The notes beneath the pieces were generated by a model. It saw only the letters and a program-made list of their open reading frames with translations. It was not told the DNA's origin and made no database searches. Below are positions 9,785 through 21,727 of a stretch of DNA of 64,000 nucleotides, piece after piece (position 1 is the first letter of the stretch; each line of letters begins with the position of its first letter). The DNA is taken from positions 185,990,078 to 186,054,077 of the forward strand of contig RSEF01000001.1 in NCBI GenBank assembly GCA_003993805.1, given 5' to 3'. The position numbers and the translations under genes are program-made. The DNA comes from Himantopus leucocephalus (lineage: Eukaryota; Chordata; Aves; Charadriiformes; Recurvirostridae).

Positions 9785-10659
9785 ATAAAACAGAGATATA
9801 TGGTCATGTCTCCTGTGTTTTATCTCTGCTTTTCCCAACAGTTCACAATACAACACTGGAACTAAGAAAGATCCACAAGTGGATTAGACATGGTGACATT
9901 CTGATGAAGAATCTCTGAGCATATTGAACTTAAACACTTAAAAATATTGAAACATTTTCATAGCTATAAAAAACTGACCTCAGTGGTCCAACCCTACTAG
10001 CAAATGGGCTGTTAAAGCCCACTCTTACTAGTAGAAAAGCATTAAGCACTCAAACTTTAAACACTTGACTAGTCCCAATGATTGCCTTGACATAGATGTC
10101 AGAACAAATTATTGTGAAAGTCATGTTATTAGTTTTTTAAAGCTACAGGTATGTTCTGTCTCTTTGTTTTGATGCTTATACCTTTACTGACTTTTCTCTT
10201 GACACTGTATTTTTCCAGCAGTAGATTCATGTTTTCAGAAAATATAAAATTTTAAGTCTTATTTAACATGTGCAGTTTATCTCCCACATTGTTCTAAGCC
10301 ACAAATATGTATTCTTTTTCTCTAATCATTGCTGATATTTCTAATATCCAAAAGAAAAAAAACTAAAAACCCCTAAAAATGCCATGTGTACCATGAATTA
10401 TTTGTTTAAATAAGTTTCTTAAATTCTTAAACTTTTATTTGTTAATGACTACGAAATTATATGTGGCAAAACAATGTTTGTAGCTGTACTTAAGTACTTG
10501 TGTATTTAAATCTTGGAGTCTTTGAGAAGAATTAAAGCAAAGGACTGTGTTGAACCAGGCTAGGATTGTTTTTATTCTTCTGTGATGCATGGCATACTCT
10601 ATTGATTCAGTCTTAATTTACCTTTGATAAACATGGTCTGTTTCCTACTCTTGATCTGA

Positions 10660-10879
10660 ATTAGATAGAAACTTCTTTTTTCACAGTGAGAGAGGTCAAC
10701 TGTTGGAACAGGCTGATTTGAAAGAGAATGGAGTTTTCATCCTTCAAGATGTTCAAGACTCATGGCTACGACCCTGAGAACTTCATCAAACTTTGAAGCT
10801 GATTCTGTTTTAAGCAGGTACAAACTGGATGACTTCTAGAGGTCCTTTCCAACCAAAATTATTCTAAGATTCTATGAAT
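10660..10879 (+). mobile_element. Old CR1 LINE 3' end
   Basis: AACTTCTTTTTTCACAGTGAGAG matches the CTTCTTCACTGTGAG block. It is followed by TTGGAACAGGCTG, then CTGGATGACTTCTAGAGGTC, CTTTCCAACC and a tail of ATTCTAAGATTCTATGA. The protein part is beyond recognition. Divergence is clearly higher than in the copies at 24850 or 40632. Confidence 0.85.
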
Positions 10880-12300
10880 CTGGTGGCCTTCAGAATCTCA
10901 CAAGAGGAGATAACCCTTTGTGTGATCAGATACGACAAATATTGGCAATTTTACTAGTTACCTTTCTTCACTTTCCTGTCTTGCCAGAATTTTTTTTAAA
11001 GATACTCCATAGGAAAACATGGTTATACAAGACCACAAGATACTCTTGAAAAACAGCAAAATAAGAACAACAAGAATATATTTCTGAAATGCAAAACAAG
11101 TAATTGCAGCTGGTCAAAAATTGCAGTAGACTAACATCTTTGAAGTTAAGTAGATTACTCACTTTGTCAGAATAATGCAATAGGAATACATAAATAATTT
11201 CTACTAAAAAAATCAGTAGCAAAGAATATGCCAGTTGTCTATACGTAACACAGTAGAATATTTTGGTAACGGGTAGATGATCTGAAAATTTTGTTACAAT
11301 TTCCTAGATGTTTTAGAAAAATAAATGTTTTTATGAAGTGTTGGGAGGAAAAAAAAGGAAAATAAAGTGTTTGCTGTAAATTTAAAACTTACAAAGTTCT
11401 AATATATGACATGTCATGATCACAATCAATGGATTTATGAAAAAAATATTTGAATTTCTCTTAATATAAAACAGAACTAAAATTGTGAGGACTGACAAGA
11501 ATAAGGTAGTCTGGGTCCAAGTATATTATTCCTTAGACATTATAATTTAAAGATTAAAAAAAAAAGAAAAAAAGAAAGAAAAAAGGAAATAGTTCCTATA
11601 TAAATCAAGGTTGAATCACCTATCTACTGTCTGAAATATGAGCATGGAAGAAAAAATATTACATCTGACACGATTCAGGAAAATGAATCATTTTCGTGAG
11701 TGGAAAATCAGAAATCATATTAGCACTATTTTTTAAAAAAGGAATATTTTTTCTACCTGCTGACTTATTTCAAACCTTGAAAAAGACTAATGAGTTACTA
11801 ACTATCTTCCTATGGTAGAAGTTAGTGATGTTTTAACACTCTCCAAATTGTGGCTGCATTTTTTTTTATCAAAAGTACATTTGAGTTATTCATTGCAATT
11901 GTTTTTCTTTTCAAAAATGCAGAATAAAATGAAAACCAATTTACTAAATAACTTCTAAGAGATCTGCAATAATTTTTGTTCTTGCAATTTCAGCTATGTG
12001 TTTCAAACTGAGAAATAGTGTGCATTTCAGTGATACCATGTAGCTGCATGGAAGTGCACTCTCTTTAATGGAGGAAATGCTGCATTGCAGAGTAACACCT
12101 CTTCCTTCTCCTGCTCTTTCTTCATTAAGTGATATGTCTTTTATACACTCATCTTGCTGAATTCCATTGAAAATATTGTTTCTAATGAACACACTGAAGT
12201 GCTACTCCTAATCAGGGGTCTGACCTCTGAGCTTTTAGGTTAACCACTGCTTTCCTCCATTATTATCTGAAATAACTTCACTGTGGTTCTGGGTTTGATT

Positions 12301-12323
12301 NTTTTTTTTTTTTTTTTTTTTTT
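12301..12323. repeat. T22 homopolymer preceded by an N
   Basis: A single N at 12301 is followed by 22 T residues at 12302-12323. The N most likely marks a homopolymer-length uncertainty or a contig join at the run. Confidence 0.9.
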
Positions 12324-12930
12324 GAATGTGCAGTACACAAACTTCAAATGAGCTGATTTTTCCTGTTATTTGTATCTCACACAATGCTTCTTTCACTGAC
12401 AGCTTCATTTGTAAACCTGCCAGAAGCTGATGAGAATCATTGAATACATGATTTTAGTTTGTTAAATCCTAACAAAGATTATCTGGTTTGACACTAATCT
12501 TTGACTTTGTACTTCTACTTCTATCAAAATCCATCTTGATTTATAATTAGTCTCTGAGAATATAGAACATGTGCTTGGGCTTAAGCACATATCTAAACAA
12601 CAGTTAAGTTTTTTCTGTACTTAATGGTTCATAAATAGAATCAACAAATAAGCATAATTAAGATTTGTTATAATATGCATGATCACTGTCAGCAACTAAC
12701 ACGTGTTCTTTTATTCCATTTAAGTGAATTATAAAACATCTACTTGTGAGAGAAAATATAAAACTGAAACCAAAGGCTGTTTTTCCCTGTGTGCTAATTT
12801 CCTTGAGAACAAGTATACTGAGGTCAAGTAAAAAGAACTCCCTTGCAGCTAATGGGACATTACTATGGAGAAATTATTCTTAAGTGAAGAAACCTCACTC
12901 TTAAGTGTGGCCATTTATGCATAGGCTTTA

Positions 12931-12974
<44 letters not shown>
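12931..12974. repeat. (TTA)n microsatellite
   Basis: Uninterrupted trinucleotide array of 44 bp, just under 15 units. It is likely to be length-polymorphic. Confidence 0.97.
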
Positions 12975-12975
<1 letters not shown>

Positions 12976-15233
12976 GGTACCACTTTGCCATCAAGTCCAA
13001 ATTAAATGATGCAGAAAATGACTGGTGAACAGGTGAAAAACAACAATTCCTCCTCTCTCTTTGCAGTGAAATAATGTATTTAATAAATTAATTAATTTCT
13101 TACTTGTGTTTAATGGGAAATAACTCTTTGCACATATTGCATTTTAATTATTAGAAATTATGTTAACTGAAGCAGCAGTTAGGCTGCTTCCTGAGAGCTT
13201 AATGGTTCTCAGGAAGTGACCATGTGCCCTCATTGAGGAGGTGCATTCTTAAGTGGGTTTTGCATCCTTGGTTCCCAGAGAGACTAGACTATGAGACAAG
13301 ATGGAGTTTACCACAACCCATCTTTCTGTCATACAGGGAGATTTGTGAGTCTTATTTTGAACAGGAGGGGCTTCAGGTCTCACTTGACAAATTTTCAGAG
13401 TCCAGCGTCTCCTGAGTGTTCAAAACCAGAGAGTTTGTGAGTGCTCTGCAACGTAAAGAAAAACATAGAAATGGAGGAGAGGTCCCTAGTCCTTCTGATA
13501 CACAGGTTCATCCCATATTTTCAAAAATTAATTTAAAATTACAGATGCTTACAGCACATTTTAAAATAGAACAAAAGTTTTTTTACAAACGTTTATAATT
13601 CCAACATGACAATACTTATTTAGATGTAAATGAATATACATATTTTGAATAGTTCTAGCTACCTGGGGATCATGGTTAGTTCTGATATTTTATTTCCCAG
13701 ATTCTGGGACACAAGAAAATAGAGTCTCTTTCCTATTGGTACTAAGAACAAGTTCCAAAGGATTTTCTTTTCTGATTATAATTAAAAAGCTTGCCCTGTG
13801 ATACACTGCAATAGAGTTGTTTTGCTCATATTCTTAGTACTAGAAGCCCTTCTCCCTTTGCAGAACAAGAAATGTAAACAGCAGCATAGGGTTCTGTATG
13901 GAATACATGCAGAATTGCTTTATTCTCAGCTGCGCATGAATGTGAGGCAGTGTGCTATGCACTGAAGCTTCTATATAATAATGGATTTCCTGCTTTATCA
14001 GTTTTTCTTGTCAGTGGAAAACTAATTTTACAGCTCTTATTTGGAAGCTTATCAAATTAGTTAATCCGTGTATCAGGGCATTATAAAAATACTACCTGTT
14101 GTGCATTATAAAACTGTTAAAACATAGTACTTGGAAGAGAAGAAACAGTTTCTTTTCAGTATGTAAATATATGTGGAGTGTTAATGTTTGAGTTGTCAAG
14201 AGCTGCTACTCAGGAGCATGTAGCAAAGTTCATGAAGCATTTTAGGACCCATAACACTTTTTGTCGTCATTGTATGCAACCCATCAGTCTACAGTCATAC
14301 CATACTTCAGACCAGCACCTATGCGCAGTGGTGACATGGTTGCACAATCTCTGTTTGTTTTCTGATTCTCTTACAAAACATCTTTAAGTTAGCTATGAAA
14401 CCATTACATAAAAAGTAATGACAATCTTAAAAATCTGCAGTTTTTTTAACAGATGGAGACCTATCACTCAGAAAATAAATACTGAATAGCAATGATGGTC
14501 GTTTTAGCAGCTGTATACTCCCATTTCCAGATTCACTTTACCAAGGTGTTTTCTTTCTCTAATGACAGGGCAATGCTTGTAGAGATAAAGATGCAGTGAA
14601 TGAGGGGTAGACAGGCTGAGTGAAAAAGAAAATTTGCTCTGTTGATGAAGGTTTTGTTTATTGACTGTATGACAGCATGAAAACTTAATAAGCATTAATT
14701 TTTAAAATATCATGTGTGCCATGTAATAATAACAGTATTATTGTAACAATAAGACACGTATTACGAGTGAGAAACTCCTCTCACAACTGGTCATTTAAGG
14801 AGCTATTTGGTTAATGGACCTTCTAGGAATGAAAAGTGTGTAAAAACATGAAAACTGCAAAATCCATGACTTATTGATCTCTTAGTCCTGAGATTTTTTA
14901 ATGACTAACTATATCTATATTAATTTTTTAAATACTAATGTTTGAGATGGATTAGATCTATNCAAACCCCCCAAAATTCAAACAGATTGATTTCTTTACC
15001 TTAGCATTCTCTTGTACAAACCCATTGCTAAGTGTTATTAGTGTTGTTAACTCTGGCCAGTTACAATACCAAATATCCCTCTTGGATTTGTTCTTCCAGG
15101 ATTCCTGGAAGATTGTTAGTGCTAGTGTTAGATTTAAAATAGATTAATTTTCCTCTATTCATTGATTATCCTATATCTCACAATGCTAAATTTTAACAGG
15201 ATGTTATTAGCACAATGATACAGAAATACCCTG

Positions 15234-15273
15234 TTTTTTTTAATTTAATTTAATTTAATTTTATTTTAATTTG
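15234..15273. repeat. (TAATT)n pentanucleotide array
   Basis: Four perfect TAATT units at 15241-15260 are flanked by T-rich imperfect units. Confidence 0.9.
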
Positions 15274-18200
15274 TTCATATTATAGTTTGGAAATTGATTA
15301 TTAAAGGATAAAAATGAAAACAAACACTCATATTATGAAGATGAGAATACAATCTCAGCAGATAGCTGTAGTTCTTCTATAAACATTTATTGTGTTCTTT
15401 GGTGTGCAGCCCAACTCCACCTCATAGCAAAATATAAATTATTTCTATAACAGTTTATCAGAGTTGTCTTTTGCATGGTAGAAATGGGTAATACGGCACC
15501 TCAAAAAAAGGAAATTTAATTTTATTAATTATTTTCCATATCTTAGGATTGTTTTAGCTGCAATGCTGCAAATAGGTTTACAGTAAGTCAGTGTTCAATT
15601 CATTAATGCTTATGAGCAGATATCATTGCAGATCTAAAGTCCTCAGAAGAAGGTGAAAGTTAATAAAAGAAGAAAATTAAATATGTTTATATCAGTTTGT
15701 GTATTTACAGCAAAAACACTTAAACCAATCTGCTTATTTATATTACCTTACAGACCCAGAAACTTTTGTTCCTGTCATGATATTTTTGGCATGTTATTTA
15801 CTGCTTTAATAGATTACAGTCCTGTGAGGGCTTCTAGGAGACTACAAGGTAAATTTCAAAATGGTCAGTAGGAAACAGATCTGCCTACTCATTAATTTAA
15901 TGTGTATTATATTATATGTGTTATATTTAACTGTGTATTTATTCACAGTGGTCAGGTGCTATTCTAGTTAGTCATGCCTTTATAAAAATGGAGGACTAAA
16001 TTCTTCCTGCTGCACTAATATGTATTTCCAAAAAGACATTTTGACTGCATACCAATATTATTAGAAGTAAAAAAATGTCCAGTTTTTTTCTTGTTGATAA
16101 AATACTCCCCTTGGCTAAGAGATTCTGTCCAGCTTTAGACATACTTCTTTTCTTTAAAATGGAAGATAGTTAGAATATTTCCAAGATTTTTGCTTCAAAG
16201 GAAAGATAGTCTATATTGCCCTGGCCCACCAGGACAGTCTACACTCTCAGTAGTTATATCTAGTTTTATTTGAGATTTCTGCTGTCATCCAACGTACGTG
16301 AAATTCGATTCTCTTCATTCTAATGAATAACTCACCAAACTAATTTTGTTACCTTCAAAAGAAAAAGAATTCAGTACATATGCAAACAAAATTCAAGCTT
16401 TATTACATGTTGCCTTTTGTTCTGTAAATATATGGGCTGCAGGCAGAGTCAAGCAGGGAAGCTGATCCCTAAACCTATCCCACTAAATTTGTCTGAAAAA
16501 GAAAGGATTATAAAAAAATCCCATGTGACAGATGTGTGTGTTTTATTTTTCTCTTTCTTTCTCTATGTTTTTGGTAAAGGTAAGTAGCAAACGTGACTTA
16601 CTCAAAGAACTAATATTAATTATTCAAATTTTTTGCTGGAACATTAGAAACTTAATGATATTATTGTGATTGACATAGCAGTTTTTAAAAGAGTCAAAAA
16701 AAGTCCGATTTGTTTTTCCCCACAGGGTGAGGCAACAGTGGTTACAGCAGCATTATACATATATGTGTGTGCATATGTATACATACACAGGCAAAGTAAG
16801 GATGAGAAACAAATGTGATCACTAGTGATTTTGCCTGAAAATCCCTTGGTACTAAAACTGCAAGTGCATATCTGTACTGCGGTTTTGTCTGTCTTTCCCC
16901 CACCCTCCCAACTAAGCTATGGTTTATTCATTTCTTTTAAATTTTCTTCGATATTTATTTTAAATGTCATGATTTTATTCACATCTCTTCTAAAAATAAC
17001 GTGAGAGATGAGAGTCACGCTGGAAGGAACTGATAAGGTCATAATTATTTTCTTTGCTTTTTCAGTGACATATATTATAATGCTTTGTAGCTGGGGAAAG
17101 CTTGAGTGTAGCCTAATGAGGCTCATTATTAATAGAACTATCTGTTTCTGATACGAATGAAAGTTTTTCCTATCTTTGGATTGTTATTCTTGTATGCTGA
17201 GCATGTAATCATTTAGAACAGAAGAGAAAAGATGGGAAAAGTATAAGCAGTGAACAAAAATAGTGTGATTCAGAACAACACTAAGGCAGCATTAAGGCAA
17301 TACTGTGCTGTACCAGAAGAAGATAGGAACCACCATCATAGAAGATATTCCTTACCTGTCATCAATACTGAACATTTTCCTGCTTCTTAAAAAGAGATGG
17401 AAAGTGCTATTATCATGTCAGAGCATTATATATGGTGTAAACCTGTGTTTTTCTAGGATTGCAATGTAGCTTTTTTTAACATCATTTTATGAAAACTAGT
17501 TTTTAGAATAGATATTGGATTTTTTACTTGTTTTAGAGCATAGATAATAGATATTCTGACTTTGGTAATAACTATTGATTGGTTTCTTCCAAATAATATT
17601 CAACTAATTGTTTCCACAATTTTTTATTTCCATATACTTTGAACAGTGCTCATGCACTGAATGTTCCCTAATGAGAGACGAGAAATGGTCACACGCTAAT
17701 GTTGGACAGGTAACTGGTTTCTGATCATCCTATTAAAATTTAAAAAATAACAAAGAAGAATCAAGATTTGCTGAAGAAATGTCAATTTTGAGCTGTATTT
17801 CAAACTAAGGATCTAGTGATCCTTTAGAAAGTGATCCTTTCCTAAAGTTAGGGTACCATTCAATACTGTCCTCAAGCACAAATTGTTAGAAAAACATTCT
17901 TTGTATCCCCTCAGAAATGTAGCAATCACAGAGAATGTTGGAAAACAGATTTTACCTCTGATCAGCAAAAATAACTCAATGTCACATGCGAATAATCTTT
18001 AAAATAACACTTTAATAAGAGACATCTACTGAATGTCACAGAAAAGAACAAATGAAGCAGATGAAGATCTATTGCAGATACTCGCATGCATGTGATTAGA
18101 AAGATGACAGTGAAAATACAAAGAATTAAGGAATCCAAACAAGTTAGAGTGAGAGAAGATGAATGAATGGACAAAGATCAATAATGTCGAATGCATCTGA

Positions 18201-21200
18201 GCTGTCAGGCACCAGCAAAGAATTGATTGATCCAGACCCTGAACTAATTAAAGTGTCATTGGTCACCTATAGACCTCCAGTTCAAATACTGTGTAGATTT
18301 CTAAAACAAGCCTTGATCTTTGGAAGAAACAAATAGATTGTAGTGTGATTCAATTAGATTAGTACTCATCTGTCTAAAAGACTTTATTTTTCCTGTGAAG
18401 GTAGGCTTACAGCAAGGTTTTGGCTTTATCGCTAATCACCATTCATAGCTTTCTATTCTTTTCACACCACTGAAGTTCTATTAACAACATAAAAATATCA
18501 AAATAAGCTATCCTAAGACTTAAGGAATTATAATTCTTTTGTCATTTTACTCAGTCTAGGCTTTTGCCATATACTTTTCAGCACAGCTTTATACATTTAT
18601 TCTACATAATTTTATCTTGTATTGCTCAGATTACTTTTAAATTAATTACTTGTTATTGTACTGTTTTCTTCAGAGTTGCCATTCATTTCTTTTCATAGTT
18701 ATACTGTTTATCTTGTCAGTTTCCTTTCCTGATGGCCAAAGGTTTTTTTGTTTCTTTATCTTCTTGACTCGAGCTAAATCCAATACAATATTCATTAAAC
18801 TAATGTCTCACCACATTCTTACTGACATGAGTTAAAGAGGTAACATTCACCCATTTTTATTATTTTCTTTTTTTTTTCTTTCTGAATCTCACTTATCAGT
18901 ATGTTGAGCTGTGCTTTCCCTTTCAGATCATTCCAATCGTTCCTGGAAGTGATGTCAAGGTCATACTTTGCTTGAAAATTCATTTGAAATGGAACAGTAG
19001 AGGTTTGTAAAGCTGAACAAGAGATTTAGGTCTCTTTATGTTATTTAAATTCTTTCAATGGCCAGAGGCCCAGGAAGACTTATTAATCTCAGAACTGTTA
19101 ACTTTAATAATGGAAATACTTGCTTTAACATATATAAATATTCTAATGTATAAATATAAAATTGTATTTGAATATTTTTTCTTATTTTAACTTTTTAGAA
19201 CATCTGTGGTATATCTATCAAGTTCAAAGTGAGTCTTTTGATTGGCTGTGATTGGAGTTTCACAGGGATTGAGTGATTCATGTTCTTCATTCAGTGTTTT
19301 TCAGTACAAGACAAGTGGCTGAACATAAAGGCTGGTTTTACAGATTCATCTGTAGACAAACTCTTTCTCTAAAAATTTAAAGTATTTCATCTTTCCTTGA
19401 CTTCTTGTATTCTTTTTGTTATATTCATGACTATTTTTATTTCAGATAAAACATGCTTTACTACAAGAGAAGTTTTGCTCACATAATCCATTAGCCATCA
19501 TAAATACTTTGTCTTTCAAGTACATCTCATTTTAATGCAAAGGCCAACAATTACTACACATTAAAACAAAAAACCCAACTCTCACTAACGTCTTAATATT
19601 TTTTTTTAACTCAATAAAAAAAATAACCAATGTTAAACTGTTAGTATATATGAAATTTACTGTGATGATAGGTGTTATTTCACTGTTTTTTTTCATGTTT
19701 TCTTATACCAATCTTGTGTCTCTTAATTTATAATTAAATTGTAATCTGTTAGAAGAAAGAATCACCTGTTTAAATTTTCACAGCCATAGCACACAATTAT
19801 TGTTCCCAGTTACAATGGACTATTTCCTTACAAAAGATAACAGGCTAGGTCTATATAGTTGCTTACTTTAAGCACCCACCTTTGTATAACAATAATAACA
19901 AGTACCTGCTTGGTAGAATGATTGAGATTTTTACGTTATTTTTTTCTCCATTAATTTTTGAAGAGAAGCTAAAAATCGCTGTACTGCAGTTGTGGAGAAG
20001 CCACCTTATGTTAGTCAAGAGAAAATACTTAAGAACGTGGATATCTGACTAGGGTCTTGAGCAACGCTCAGTAGTACGCATCAGTCTCCTCTATACACTT
20101 AGTATTCGATACACAAGGATCTACTCTAAGAATGTTCCATCTATGAAGCTGCTAAATAAAAAGAAATCTGGAGTTGTTCTTTGACTGGTACTTTTTATGT
20201 AGAGCTCATTTGTCAGATACAAGAATGATTCTTACGCAGGTTTTCAGAGAGAGAATGATAAGAGAATGCTTAGTTTATTTAATCTCAGTATTATTTCTTT
20301 ACATTCTTAATGAGTATGACTTCTGCTTGCATAGCATTAACAAAATAAAGTAACTATTCTGAAAAATGTCCTTACTAAGACTGATGCACTACATCTCGAA
20401 AAACTAGGTTCACACCACTGAGATAGGATTATTGGATTGTCTTCATTAAATATCAAGTCATGTTGCTTTATCAGTGTACCTTTTCCTTCAATGTTTGTTT
20501 GTTTGTTTGCATTTTTTTCAAGCAAGTCAAGGTATTAACAGATTTTGTATTAGGCAGAAAAGAAAAAGCTGCAATTTGATACACTTTACATAGCTGGAAG
20601 AGACTAAAAGGACTTACAATGATATGAAACAGGTAAAGATCAGAAACAGGTTTTCCTGTGTATGAGATGGTCTATTCTCAATCCTTAATGCTTTTTTATA
20701 GTAGTATTTTGAGAACAAGACAGAATTTAATTACATTTTTTAACAGGATACATCATAAGGTATGTTCAAAAACATAGGAACTACAACTTTAGCATCTTTT
20801 AAAGAGACTTCTTGATGACCAGCCAAGGTGAAGTGGATCTGTTGTCCTAGACATTTAACAAGCAGCATACTGGTGTTGAGAAACATAAATACAATTACAT
20901 AAGTGATTTGGGTTTACTTTTCTATCTTTCTATCCTTTTTATTATATTTTGTGATAGGTAAGTTTAATTAGAAACTTAATCATGTTCCCAAGACTTACAA
21001 GTCTTTGTCAACAATTGGTAGTTCCCACTGCCATGTTCTTCACCTTGGTTCTCAGTGCTCTACATGAATTTAAGAACTAAGGTTATTTTTTTTTTTTCAT
21101 TTGCTTCTTGACTACACTGGAAGACAAACGTGGGTTTAACAGTTTGTTGTTGTTTAACCCTAATGGGCAGATAGGACCACGCAGCTGCTCCCTCACTCTC

Positions 21201-21271
21201 CCAGTTTTGGATGGGGGAGAGAATCAGCAGAGTAAAAATGAGAAAAAACTTGCAGGTTGAGATAAAGACAG

Positions 21272-21277
21272 TTTAAT
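21272..21277 (-). terminator. LTR polyadenylation signal ATTAAA
   Basis: TTTAAT on the plus strand reads ATTAAA on the minus strand. It lies about 190 bp downstream of the TATA-like box and about 130 bp before the LTR end, where the R/U5 boundary is expected. Confidence 0.6.
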
Positions 21278-21457
21278 AGGTAGAGCAAAACCCATGCACT
21301 CAAGCAAAGCAAAACAAGAAATTCATTCACTACTTGCCATCAGCAGGCAGGTATTAAGCCATCTCCAGGAAAGCAGGGCTCCATCACGCATAAAAGTTGC
21401 CTGGGAAGACAAGCAACATGACTTTGAATTTCCCTCCCTTCCTTCTTCTTTCTCCAG

Positions 21458-21479
21458 CTTTAAATATGTCATGACGTCA
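21458..21479 (-). promoter_or_regulatory. LTR core promoter: CRE palindrome plus TATA-like box
   Basis: TGACGTCA at 21472-21479 is a perfect cAMP-response element (CREB/ATF site). On the minus strand it is followed at once by CATATTTAAAG (21468-21458), a TATA-like box. Spacing and order fit the U3 promoter of the LTR, with transcription expected to start around 21430-21440 and run leftwards. Activity is inferred and not shown. Confidence 0.65.
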
Positions 21480-21727
21480 TATGACATGGAATATTTCTTT
21501 GGTCAGTTGTGGTCAGCTGTCCCGGCTATATCTCCTCCAAACTTCTTGTGCACCCCCAGCCTACTCGTTGGTGGGGTGATACGAGGAGCAGAAAAGGCCT
21601 TGACTGCCTGGCAACAACTAAACACACCAGTGTGCTATCAAAAGTATTTTTCATCCCAAATCCAAAACATAGCACTATACCAGCTGCTAGCAAAAAATTT
21701 AGCTCTCTCCCAACTAAAACCACAACA

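Larger units (their letters stand above)
8951..10659. other. Spacer without recognised genes
   Basis: No gene was found. It holds two short tandem duplications (9001-9041 and 9761-9784) and an alternating purine-pyrimidine tract, listed separately. A small hairpin lies at 10005-10021 (TGGGCT / AGCCCA around GTTAA). Confidence 0.55.
10880..21144. other. Repeat-poor 10-kb stretch without recognised genes
   Basis: No CR1, LTR, RNA gene or credible exon was recognised over about 10 kb. Simple sequence is present. A 34-nt purine-only run lies at 11556-11589. A T22 run with an N, a (TTA)n array and a TAATT array are listed separately. An AT/GT-rich palindromic patch sits at 16756-16790 and (GTTT)4 at 20493-20508. 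Short frames such as 13224-13415 have no recognisable relatives. If the window holds conserved regulatory DNA, this is a reasonable place to look, but nothing in the sequence alone proves it. Confidence 0.5.
21145..21727 (-). mobile_element. Solo LTR of a bird endogenous retrovirus, minus strand
   Basis: On the minus strand the element opens with TGTTGTGGTTTTAGTTGGG and closes with GGGTTAAACAACAACA, giving the TG...CA ends of an LTR of 583 bp. The plus-strand block GATAAAGACAGTTTAATAGG is the reverse complement of the polyadenylation region of a widespread avian LTR family that I recognise. Both flanks lack gag, pol or env, so this is a solo LTR. The flanks CAGTT (21140-21144) and CAGTC (21728-21732) match at four of five bases, a plausible 5-bp target duplication. 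The 147-codon and other frames inside are not genes. I do not assign a family name. Confidence 0.88.
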
